Below, one piece after another: positions 37,801 through 46,313 of a DNA stretch of 64,000 nt (the stretch's first letter is position 1; the number at the start of each line of letters is the position of its first letter). The notes below the pieces were generated by a model. It did no database searches. It was not told where the DNA came from and saw nothing but the letters and a program-made list of their open reading frames with translations. A program made the translations under genes and the position numbers. The DNA lies in contig OX439052.1 of the NCBI GenBank assembly GCA_949317995.1, forward strand, positions 35,775,932 to 35,839,931, read 5' to 3'. Origin of the DNA: Acholoe squamosa. Its lineage: Eukaryota; Annelida; Polychaeta; Phyllodocida; Polynoidae.

Positions 37801-40800
37801 GCGTGGTAGGAGGCGGTGCTGTTTTGGCGACAGGAGATGATTTCGCTATCACTGCCTCTGGTTCTTTAGCTATAGCATACCAAATATAATATTCATATAT
37901 GCTGTTTAGAAAGACTTATCAGTAGATATTTTGAACAACTTATTTTGACAAGAAAAGGTATCATTTCTATTTATATTTGAGGATGAGCACTAAATGGATG
38001 ATAACAGGTACCAGTAATGAATATATTATCACAGGGTTGATTTTCATAGAAAGTGTACTTCTGGGATTTTTGGACTTCTGCCAGCATGTATCCTTAGATT
38101 TTTGATTTTTCCCTTATTTCTTTTTGCTCATATGGTCGGGCTCAATGAGTTCTTTGTGTCACATATAGGTTTACATGGTGGGTAATCGATATTTTAGCCC
38201 CCAGGGCCTCAAAATAGGCCAATATTGACCCAAACTTCGTTAAAAAATCCAAAGAAACATGATTTTTTTCAAAATTTTGAAAATAATCAGACAATATTTG
38301 TGTTGTTCCATTATAGTTTCGTGTATACCATGCTTGGACAGTGATTAAAGTCCAAAAAATCCACTTCCTATGACCATTTTTAATGTTCTCTAGGGAAAAT
38401 TTACTTTTTGTAAAGTGAAACATCCGGGCGATTTTTCTACTGTAATCCCCCCCAAAAAAATAAACAGGCAAAGTGGTCCAAAAATGCCTCTAAATCATAG
38501 ATATATTTTTTTTTTCAAAGAATGTCGAAGAAAAAAGAGGATTTCCTTGGTCAATTTCATTCAAGGATTAATATATTTAACTATCCACATTATGTTAGTT
38601 ATTTACCCCCTAGGTGTACTCAAACCCTTAGGGTATAGAGGATTTGGTTGAGCCCCATACATGCCAGCTATGGCGGGAAAAGCCTTCATGTCCAGCTGAT
38701 CTCAGCGTTCACCCGACGGTTGAGACGGATCATGTGACCTGCTAGTTTGGTCGTTCACACGGTAAACAAGCAACAACAAATGAAGGTAAGGAATCGATGT
38801 GTTTCTCTTTCCTGGGCCTATAATTATGAATTTTACAGATGCAGTACCACGGGGCACCCCATTTAGTATAAAAAATGGGGCATTGCTTCGAAACAGGTCC
38901 ATAGTAGTTCATTGTGTTCAGCGTTCTATAGCTTTAGCAGCCAGGAGGTCAGTATTTTGGTTCAGGGGGTCTATGATGTCACTCGCCTGGAACTTTTAAT
39001 GAACAAGTGATATTGTTTTACTAGAGATGGTTAAGTCAGAGAAGAAGAAAGAATGGAGTCGCAAGACATCCCGGGATCACCGGGACAAAACCAAGGGGGA
39101 TGAGCAGAAGAAAAAGAAGGACAAAGAATCCAAACAGGTGAGAAATATAGCTGGATATGGAAAAATAATTCTCTCATGCCAGGCCTGACCCCCCCCCCCC
39201 CCTCCCAGCATGATGTTATTTGTGGATGGTCTCCTAATAACTTAGCTTTGTGTAAGCAATATATTTATAGTTTTAAAATTTTAAAATCTGTTTTAATAGC
39301 GATATGAGGAGACCCATCTGGGCAAAAAGCTGGTACAAAACCTTACCGAGGAGCAGCTGAAAAGAAAGCGGGAGAAGGACAACGCCCGGAAGAAGAGGAA
39401 GAGTCTGGAGGATCATTTGAAAAAAGAAATAAAACAGGAACCTGGTACGTTCTATTCTTTTCTCTCTTTGTTGGATGGAAAAAGTCAGCCTCCCTGAAAT
39501 AGGCTCAACATGCTATAAAATTATATGTTCTGTAGTCATCTCTGTAGTTAGACAAACATGTACATTTTTTTTATTATTAAATATATAGCAAGTGATGTGT
39601 GTGTTCAGGCTATTCCCTTGGTGTTAATTATATTATTAAATTTATGATTTTTATTTTTGCAGCAGCTAGTAGTTAAGTACTGCAGATAGTTTCCTGCCTC
39701 GAGCATTGTCCAGGCCACCCCCCGCCACCTTTACCTGAGAAGAGGCGTAAAAAGGTAGCACAGAAATCAACTCCAACCAGTGGCCCTGCTGTGAAGGAAG
39801 TCAAGACAAAAAAGAAAAACAGGAGTGCTGTAAAATCAGAAGATGCAGATGTGGACATCTCCCCTCCTGAAGCCAAGAAAGTTTGTTTATTTAGTTTTAC
39901 GTCCGCGGGCCATCGAGGAACTCAGACATTCAAGGGTTCTCGGACATTAAGTCCTTTCTTTTCTTTTTGGACAGTTATTTATATGTTGCTTGCCCGACAC
40001 AGCAGTGACCGAATCTATGAATGACCAAATCTATGAGATGAATGACCGAATCTATAAGGAGGCGTGAGGGGGAAACCCGCTACCGGGGCTTCATTCCCGA
40101 AGGATAGCAAGTGTTCTTTTATTTGCCGGGTCCCACAGGCAGGGCCAGACAAACCACGGCCTTTGATCATTCAGACGTTGTTCACTGAGGGGGAATCCCA
40201 TGGCAAAAGACAAGCATGTAGACATAGGCCCGCGCATATGGAGTGAGTGAGTAATAGATGTTTAACGCCATTTCGACAGCTAAGGTCATATTCATGGCGA
40301 GAACTACATTACACAATTTCATGGGTGAATGTGTCAGTGCCCGCGCATATGTGCACCACACACATCCCGAGGGGATAGGAAAGAGGAGAAATAGACCCTT
40401 TTAAGTGGGCTAGGGAAGCCCGCCCGCGCATATGGACACCAGCTGCCGACACGCTCACCCCAAGCCACAAGAAACCCCAGCTTTGTCGCCTTTTACGAAC
40501 CTGGCCCACTGTCAGTATGGAAGGAGGTTTCTCCTTGTGGACTCCCAATGAGGTTATTCTGCTCCTCCATGCCCTCACATGAAGGTCCCCACTCCACAGG
40601 GGGAGGAGTAGCTGTCCCCTTGTTCTGTAGAAAGCATGGGATTACTCGCTTGGGGGTGACTGCTGCACCTCCTTCCCCAAACTACAGCACTGAGATGTAT
40701 CTGGCTCTTTTGTAGTACATGTATTTAAATCTGTAATATCTATGGATGCATGTGCATAGTATTAATATCTCAACACCCATAATGAAATTAAGAAAGGATA

Positions 40801-43800
40801 GACTACATTTTACTACATATATGTTAGTGTAAGGGTGAGAAATAACTAAAGAAACATATCATCTTAATGAGAACGGTCCCAAAAACCTGTTAGAACCATC
40901 CACTTTTTCATAGATCTAAACCACAAAGTACTTAATGATATACCTTGCCGACTGATAGGTAATCTTATATTGGCACTATATGTACCCTAAAGTGGATTAT
41001 AAACCCCCCCCCCCCCCCGTGCCAGAGGTTCCTAGAAGTACACTTTCTATGAAAATCGACCACAGATATTTGGATGACACTGACCTGCCTTATTTTTCTT
41101 TTTACCCGCTTTTACGGGTTCTTCTTTCTTGTTTGTTATCATTGAAGACACAGTCTTCTTGGACTTTTGAGATTGATCAAAAGTTTTCATCACTCTGGAA
41201 AAGGAAAAGCAATATCATGAGTTGTAAATATCTCACATAAATATTCTACATGAAATTTTTGAAATGGTAAGGAGGATGTATTTGTTAAAACTACCGTAAA
41301 TTCTCTGTTATAAGCTGCAGCTTATACTAGAACCCAAATCAAAATGGGGCCTATAGGATCGGCCCAGTTGGGGTGTGGCTTATATAAGGGTATATAACCA
41401 GGGATGTAAGTCAGGAATAGGCAAAAATCAGGAAGCCATACATTTACTTGATATAAAAACCCTTTATTTTTTTCACAAATAGCCCTCCTTACCACTCATG
41501 TAAGGAAAATAAATGTTATTCAAAACTTTCAGAAATCAGGAAATCCTGATAAATCCTGAAGACTTACATCCCTGTATAACGTTTTAGAACAATATAAAAC
41601 CTTCACTTTTCAAGCCTTGGGTGCAGCTTATAGCATCTCCTAAAGTCTGGGGTGCAGCTTATACGAGGGTGCGGCTTATACGAGGGAATTAACGGTGGAA
41701 GATTTTAGTATTTCAGAAGCACAGAATAACCCAATATTATGGTATGATATTATAATTTTGTCAAAAGTAATATAGATTTTTTTCTATCAATTCATTTTCA
41801 GTTCACAGGAAGTAATGAGCTGGTAAGTTTCCTTACTTTTCTGCCTTGGCTTCATTTTTTGCTAAATTCTCTACATTCTTCAGAACCCGCTGGTACGTCT
41901 CGGTGAAGTCAAAATTTCTAGACAATTTTCCTTGTTGTAGATCGTCTTTGTATTTATTACGAAACTCCATCTGTATCGCAGTCAAAAACTTGTCCACATA
42001 GGACAGTTGGAGAATCTTTTGATATGCAACCTGCAACAAAATAAGGACTATTAATAACAGTCCTGAGGAGCAGCTCAACATGGCTACATCCAAGCAGCAT
42101 TGTGGTGGCCGAAGCCAATGAGGCCACCCTTAAAAATATGTTCGTTTCCTGTCCAGAGGCCTGGTGGATATTTTTTTGAGAATGGGAAATTTTTTTTCTT
42201 GACTTCTAAAAATTTTTTTTTTTGTCTATTAGCACAAGAATCTAGTTTTCCAATCACTGTATCCTAGAACGCGATGACAAATTCACGCCATCCCCACTTA
42301 AGATGTTCATGATAAATAAAAATCTTTCCTAAAAAAAAAAAATTCCCCTCCCTCATGGGTCTGAAAATTCCCACCCTCTGGACAGGAAACGAACATATTT
42401 TTAAGGGTGGCCTGATTGAAGACAAAAGTTATGAGAAGTTGACTTGCTATTGTTTAGTACCTGTTCGACTAAGTGCCACACTATTCCAGATCATAGCCTA
42501 TAATACTCTATGACATTTTCAGTCCTACACTAAAATCATTATGATTTTTTATTTTTGGGAGTAAGCAACCTGGGTATTATATTTACTTGAGTAATAAAAT
42601 AAAACTTCAGGAACACTTACCACAAAAACCAGCTCAAACTCATTGTCGAGACTGTATTTGAGTGTGAGGGAGTCATGGTTGAAAGAATTATTTCCTCCGC
42701 GCTCCTGAAAACATAGCATGATTCCATAGTTTATCGGTCAGTGACAAATCATGGTAACATTCTGTTTTTTTTTAACTTGTTTTATTTTGATTACCCTGGT
42801 GCCGGCAGTAAGTTATATGACCTATCCATTCTTCCAGCACCAGCTGGGACAGGTGTGGTAACCTTAAGTCCCCTTACAATAGGGGCCAGATTTATAGGCT
42901 AAGATATGTATAACAAAAAGGCCACACCTGCTAAAATTATGACCGAGCTTTAGAAAAAAGTCATATTGCTAAAAGACAGCTCTGATACTAGATAGTTAAT
43001 TACAACCTTACTGCCAGCCACATATCATCCAGATACGAGGACTACACTTATATATGCAGATGCATTGATAATATGACAAAGATTGACAAAGTTTATATCT
43101 GATGAGAGTTCAAGTTTAATTGCAAAAACAGTTCAGAATTGATTGCAAAAACAGTTCAGAAGTTATTACTCAGGTGTCACTTCAAGGTGCAGGAAGACAC
43201 AACTGTCTTCTCAGTTTAAACAACTGTATCAATTCCAAAAGTTCTCTATGGGGAGTTCCAATCACACATAGTAAATTTAGCGCCACAACAGATACATCGC
43301 CCATGTATAAGGTGAACCTGGGCCTTGCTTCTGTGTAGATTAATACTACCGTAAATTCTCTCGTATTAGCCGCACCCCTCGTATAAGCCTCACCCCCAAC
43401 TTAGGGAGAAGCTGTAGGCTGCACCCAAGGCTTGAAGATTAGCTATTCAGTACTGTTATATAGTATCAAATACCCCTGTATAAACCGCACCCCGACTTTG
43501 GAAGAAGCTATAAGCTGCAAAATGCATCTGGGTTCTAGTATAAGCTGCGGCTTATACGAGGGAATTTACGGTATTAGTCATTTTTACCAACCTTGAAGGT
43601 GCACCCTCCTTTTAGAAGTCTTATAACTTAACGCACACTTAGGTTCAGATTCGCTTTTAGGCCATGGTAACTTTTGTTCTAATGGAGTGGTCATATTCAA
43701 ACAGTTAAGGTCAGTCCAAAATAAAAAGTTGGTCTATGGATTTCCCGCACCACATTTTCGGAAATCTTTTTTTTTTCTTTGAAAATTATTTTGTCTATGG

Positions 43801-45304
43801 ATTGCGCCCACACCATTTTCTGCAAAAATCAGATTTTTTTTTTTTGCCTTAATATTTATGCTTTTGCCACTAAATATATTATCATAGCTTAAAAGAAATA
43901 TCACCTGGGAAATAATTCGTCATATCAGAAAAAAATCGCCCTCTCCACATCTGTGATGTGCACAATCCATTGACAAAAAAAAAAATTCCAAAAAATTTCC
44001 CCATTTTTTCAAAACGAAAATCCATAGACCAACTTTCTAATTTGGTGTGGGCTAACTAAAATAATGTATAGTAAATGTGCTTGCTTTTTTTCACTCAAAA
44101 TGGGTGAATTTTTGTTCATAGATCTTCAAAAATCAAGGAAAATTCTGCTATGAGCCTCCCCACCATCTGGGCTTGTTGTAGATTCGATGAAGACTTGAGG
44201 AAAGTGTGAGCCCCCCCCCCCCCCATCCACCTGTCTGACACTCTTACCCTGTCCAATTCTGTGGTCCCATGTACTGGCGTGGGGTAGAGTGAAGGAGATA
44301 AAGCATGCATTGTTTCTAGGATTATCGTTAGGATCTTTACTAGTTTGTAGAATTCTAGGGTGACTGCAGATGAGGTGGATTGGGTCGGCAGGTAAGGAAA
44401 GGTGGGTCGATCTGATCAGGGACATCAAACATGCTTGATAATGTTAGACTCTATCAGACCTACGCCCGACATCCCCGAATGTGAGTTGGCTACTCAAGTC
44501 TGGCTAGTCTATGATCACTCCAAAAAGTCTATGAGACTACTGCTGTAGCCAAACTCAGTGCCAAAAGTGTCTAGAAATTCCCACATGTCATAGGTGTACC
44601 CTCTAAGTATATTGTCAGCATCATTACCAGGGTTCTCCTCACACTGCAATAATACCGGCGGGCCGCCGGCGTCATTTTTACTACTGCCAGTGTCAAAAAA
44701 AACCCAGTGGAAGTGGCAGTGGAATACACAGTACAATATACCTTCAATTTGAATGTGTATTTTAACTCTACTGACTACAAGACTAAGGTCAGTATCAGTA
44801 GTGGCAGTACTCAGGACACCACTAGTAGTGCCACTAGCCTAGCCTAGGGCTAGGCCTATTTTTTTTTTATAGTACTAGTCTTGACTCTTGTACTTGTTAG
44901 TCTTGTACTAAGTTGTAGTATTTGGATGTCAACAAATCATTGTTGACACACAAACCATGACAGGTAGAGTATTTAATGAGGTTAACTCTTGACCAAGAAC
45001 TCTTGATCTGTCAGATGAATGTGAAACCCGCGTAAGAACCCAGGGGGATGGCACAGTCGTGCACATGTCATAGCCATAGGATCCTATTTAAAGGATGTGT
45101 ATTCAGTGGGCTTGGCCAACGTGACAGCAGTTTCAGAGTTTGTCTGCTAGCCAACAGATTTTAGCCGAAAACAGACAAAGATCTCACCTGAAGTATTACA
45201 CTCTTGATCAGTGCGTTTACAGATGGCGTAAAGAGTTGTGAGGTGCCCTGAAAACACCAGAGCACAATTCCACCTTTGCTAAAAATAGTAAATAAGTCCA
45301 ACAT
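31729..45304 (-). CDS. SRPRA: Signal recognition particle receptor subunit alpha (complete, 14 coding exons)
   Basis: ER-docking GTPase that receives SRP-ribosome complexes. Fourteen exons join in phase to 635 codons plus stop, close to the human protein of about 638. They are 45188-45304, 42621-42704, 41837-42030, 41085-41194, 37701-37869, 37135-37285, 36717-36826, 36229-36335, 35928-36014, 35279-35451, 33074-33287, 32656-32741, 32146-32322 and 31729-31857. Residues 1-131 form the SRX domain that binds the beta subunit. Residues 132-312 are a charged linker with an acidic run. Residues 313-635 are the NG domain with GVNGVGKST (422-430), [11 protein letters not shown] (452-462), DTAGR (517-521), TKFD (585-588) and the closing GSGQTYTDL. 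All introns use GT..AG. The gene is head-to-head with USF. Its fourth intron holds an antisense gene fragment. Confidence 0.97.
32146..32322 (-). CDS. SRPRA: SRPRA exon 13
   Basis: Residues 535-593, from [20 protein letters not shown] to [11 protein letters not shown], which includes the TKFD base-specificity (G4) motif. Phase 0. Confidence 0.96.
32656..32741 (-). CDS. SRPRA: SRPRA exon 12
   Basis: Residues 506-534 with [20 protein letters not shown], the G3 motif. Donor GTCAGT. Confidence 0.96.
33074..33287 (-). CDS. SRPRA: SRPRA exon 11
   Basis: Residues 435-505 plus one base, with [20 protein letters not shown] (G2 region of SRP GTPases) and [15 protein letters not shown] (insertion-box region). 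Confidence 0.96.
33442..33608. mobile_element. TA-target MITE, copy 2
   Basis: Ends are ACAGTAAATTCTCTCATACA and inverted CTTATACGAGAGAATGTATG, about 167 bp. It lies in SRPRA intron 10, just left of a CAGGGATG element. Confidence 0.65.
33629..33802. mobile_element. MITE, CAGGGATGTAAGTC family, copy 2
   Basis: 174 bp with inverted ends CAGGGATGTAAGTC and perfect 6-bp flanks AAGGTG (33623-33628 and 33803-33808). Within SRPRA intron 10. Confidence 0.85.
34938..35124 (-). mobile_element. SINE-like element, about 181-bp family, copy 1
   Basis: The reverse complement of the copies at 40242 and 59511, with segments TTTAACGCCATTTCGACAGC and AAGTGGGCTAGGGAAGCC. It is flanked by a perfect 12-bp direct repeat TGAGCAATTCCC (34926-34937 and 35125-35136). 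Flanking repeats of variable length point to target-primed retroposition rather than a DNA transposon. It lies in SRPRA intron 10. Confidence 0.8.
35279..35451 (-). CDS. SRPRA: SRPRA exon 10 (P-loop)
   Basis: Residues 377-434 with [17 protein letters not shown], the G1 nucleotide-binding loop. Donor GTGTGT; phase 0. Confidence 0.96.
35928..36014 (-). CDS. SRPRA: SRPRA exon 9
   Basis: Residues 348-376 plus one base, [20 protein letters not shown] then [10 protein letters not shown] domain. Confidence 0.95.
36229..36335 (-). CDS. SRPRA: SRPRA exon 8
   Basis: Residues 312-347 plus one base, [20 protein letters not shown] and onward to KMKDHLI. This is the start of the N (four-helix) part of the NG domain. 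Confidence 0.95.
36717..36826 (-). CDS. SRPRA: SRPRA exon 7
   Basis: Residues 276-311 plus two bases: a short motif, then an acidic run ([14 protein letters not shown]) like the SSSDDE stretch of vertebrates. Confidence 0.9.
37135..37285 (-). CDS. SRPRA: SRPRA exon 6
   Basis: Residues 225-275, with [20 protein letters not shown], then DFSS. It matches the conserved Trp-Gly-Gly linker motif of SR alpha. Donor GTGGGT; ends in phase 0. Confidence 0.92.
37701..37869 (-). CDS. SRPRA: SRPRA exon 5
   Basis: Linker residues 169-224 plus two bases, including [19 protein letters not shown], which corresponds to the vertebrate EELIRRKREEFIQKHGRG segment. Donor GTAAGC. Confidence 0.9.
38690..39880 (+). 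CDS. Spliced lysine-rich gene fragment nested antisense in SRPRA intron 4
   Basis: A plus-strand gene model. A probable non-coding exon ends at the donor AAG|GTAAGG (38786). A coding exon at 39027-39137 starts [20 protein letters not shown] and ends in phase 0 at CAG|GTGAGA. A second, 39300-39444, reads [20 protein letters not shown] then [14 protein letters not shown] and ends with one spare base at G|GTACGT. A third, from 39714, continues in phase with [14 protein letters not shown] and then lysine/serine-rich sequence to about 39880, where a dispersed repeat begins. Composition suggests a nuclear or nucleolar protein, but I do not recognise the family. The 3' part is absent or cut by the repeat. 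Good splice sites argue against a processed retrocopy. Confidence 0.6.
39027..39137 (+). CDS. Nested gene, first coding exon
   Basis: 37 codons, from the ATG three bases after the acceptor TTTTACTAG to the donor CAG|GTGAGA. Rich in Lys, Asp and Ser. Not recognised. Confidence 0.6.
39300..39444 (+). CDS. Nested gene, second coding exon
   Basis: 48 codons plus one base. The acceptor TTTTAATAG and donor G|GTACGT bound an exon coding for a highly charged, helix-prone segment ending KKEIKQEP. Confidence 0.6.
39714..39880 (+). CDS. Nested gene, third exon candidate
   Basis: The acceptor TTGTCCAG puts the exon in the frame required by exon 2; nearer acceptors would give early stops. The open frame includes [20 protein letters not shown] and runs into repeat DNA at about 39881 without a good donor. 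Confidence 0.4.
39881..40560. repeat. Dispersed-type repeat interrupted by a SINE-like insertion
   Basis: Starts TTTGTTTATTTAGTTTTACG, followed by a stretch with a tandem GACCGAATCTATGA motif (about 40007-40050). It resumes after the 40242-40422 insertion with GACACCAGCTGCCGACACGC. It does not encode anything I recognise. The repeat call rests on its character and on the clean insertion; I see no second full copy in the window. Confidence 0.45.
40242..40422 (+). mobile_element. SINE-like element, about 181-bp family, copy 2
   Basis: 181 bp starting AGTGAGTGAGTAATAGATG and ending GGCTAGGGAAGCCCG. It is flanked by the identical 13-bp repeat CCCGCGCATATGG (40229-40241 and 40423-40435). Near-identical copies are at 34938 (inverted) and 59511. 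Confidence 0.85.
41085..41194 (-). CDS. SRPRA: SRPRA exon 4
   Basis: Basic linker segment (residues 132-168 plus one base) with [20 protein letters not shown], alignable to the vertebrate MKKFEDSEKAKK region. Donor GTCAGT is less usual but fits phase. Confidence 0.9.
41292..41697. mobile_element. TA-target MITE, copy 3, host of a nested element
   Basis: The left end is TACCGTAAATTCTCTGTTAT and the right end CTTATACGAGGGAATTAACG. It is interrupted by a CAGGGATG element at 41399-41574. Located in SRPRA intron 3. Confidence 0.75.
41399..41574. mobile_element. MITE, CAGGGATGTAAGTC family, copy 3 (nested)
   Basis: 176 bp, over 90 percent alike by eye to copy 2. Flanked by 6-bp TATAAC (41393-41398 and 41575-41580), which duplicates sequence of the host MITE. 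It is therefore younger than its host. Confidence 0.85.
41837..42030 (-). CDS. SRPRA: SRPRA exon 3
   Basis: Residues 68-131 plus two bases. It completes the SRX domain ([20 protein letters not shown]) and enters the linker. Acceptor CAG at 42031-42033; donor GTAAGG. Confidence 0.95.
42121..42413. mobile_element. MITE with near-perfect 35-bp inverted ends (AGGCCACCCTTAAAAATATG)
   Basis: The ends match in inverted form from AGGCCACCCTTAAAAATATG on through TTCGTTTCCTGTCCAGAGG. The total is about 293 bp with AT-rich arms. The well-kept ends suggest a fairly recent insertion in SRPRA intron 2. A 3-bp TGA flank is possible. Confidence 0.8.
42621..42704 (-). CDS. SRPRA: SRPRA exon 2
   Basis: Residues 40-67, [20 protein letters not shown] and onward, the conserved core of the SRX longin-like domain. 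Donor GTAAGTG; phase 0. Confidence 0.95.
43347..43573. mobile_element. TA-target MITE, copy 4
   Basis: 227 bp with ends TACCGTAAATTCTCTCGTAT and inverted CTTATACGAGGGAATTTACG GTA, well conserved. Located in SRPRA intron 1 (the long intron between exons 1 and 2). Confidence 0.85.
43703..44056. mobile_element. MITE with AAAGTTGGTCTATGGATTTT ends
   Basis: Inverted ends: left GTCAGTCCAAAATAAAAAGT then TGGTCTATGGATTT; right AAAATCCATAGACCAACTTT then CTAATTTGGTGTGGGCTAAC. The interior is poly(A)/poly(T)-rich and non-coding. Confidence 0.7.
44057..45187. other. Remainder of SRPRA intron 1, no further gene seen
   Basis: Contains a C run near 44212 and no convincing exon or element ends. Confidence 0.4.
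45188..45304 (-). CDS. SRPRA: SRPRA exon 1
   Basis: Encodes residues 1-39, beginning [20 protein letters not shown], almost the same as the vertebrate start. The ATG is at 45304 and the donor CAG|GTGAG follows 45188. Phase 0. Confidence 0.95.
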
Positions 45305-46281
45305 TTTGGCAACTTCGTGCTTCTTTTAATCAGCGATGTGTTCGTTTCTTCATGGCCGGATGTTACGTCGCACGCATGCGTGAAACCAATTCCGTTTAGG
45401 TAGATGTGCACAACGTCTTTAATTTTTTTTTATTATTATTTCCTTTTGATAAATACGATATTTTAGACCTGGATACAACTGTAGCTGATGTGAACCAAAG
45501 AATATAGTGTGAACACAATATGGATAACAACTTAGACATATAAAACACGTACAAAATAATCAACATCGGTTAACAAATTTAAATGGGGGGGGGGGGGGTT
45601 GTAATCAACATGAGCTGGATGTATGCGTACGGAAGGGTCGATAGGCTGCGGTCGATAGGAGTTTAATATAAGGGAGAAAAAAGGCCACAAATCTGTCCAG
45701 GGACAAGAAACTTTAATTTATTTGAGAAAGGGGCAAAGTCGAAGAACTGGTTTGTTATATTCAGGAGTAAGGATAGGATCTGCTAGTGAAACTCTCTTTG
45801 TATATTTGTCATATCTAGATCTATATAGATCTATCTGCCATATTAAAGATTAAAGTTTTGAAAACCTTATCTGGCCACGTCTACTGACGTCAGACGTGGT
45901 GATGGTCAGATTATGACGTCATGCGTATCAATGTCACTGACCACACGGAACTACTTGTGGTGTTACGTCTTGTAGCCTTGTGCGCTAAAAACATAATCCC
46001 ACCAAGCCGACAACTTCTTTGAAACATCGAATTCTGCTTCATCTTCTTTTAAAAATATCGATAAAACCCTGTCAACTAAATCTCAATTCCCCCAATTCCC
46101 AGCTGAACTGAAGGTGCAGGAGTATTTATCGCAGAGTGACCTACTTACTGCTTTCTGCGCGTTCACTCTGTGGTCGCCATTGCTGTCACATGTTCATTTT
46201 CCATCTCACATGACCTGTTGTTTGGCCCCGTGATCAAGCTTTCCTTACTCCTGGCAAATTCAAACCCACAGCTAAAACCAC
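45305..46281. promoter_or_regulatory. Bidirectional SRPRA/USF intergenic promoter region
   Basis: 977 bp between the SRPRA ATG (minus) and the USF ATG (plus). Near SRPRA are TACGTC (45364), a CGCACGCATGCGTG stretch resembling an NRF1 site (45369-45382) and CCAAT (45386-45390). In the middle are two perfect CRE palindromes TGACGTCA (45885-45892 and 45914-45921). Near USF are two CACATG E-box cores (46187-46192 and 46207-46212). The motifs are seen directly; shared regulation is inference. A 10-bp G run at 45586-45597 and AT-rich DNA make up the rest. Confidence 0.6.
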
Positions 46282-46313
46282 ATGGATATGCTAGATCAGG
46301 CCCTCGAAAATAG
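46282..46313 (+). CDS. USF: USF exon 1 coding part
   Basis: ATG GAT ATG and onward codes MDMLDQALEN plus two bases. The donor is a perfect AG|GTAAGTA. The USF2-like MDMLD start supports this ATG. Confidence 0.85.

Noticed and set aside
38142-38471. 109-codon minus-strand frame in SRPRA intron 4
   Set aside because: AT-rich chance frame, no family resemblance, and it does not fit SRPRA.
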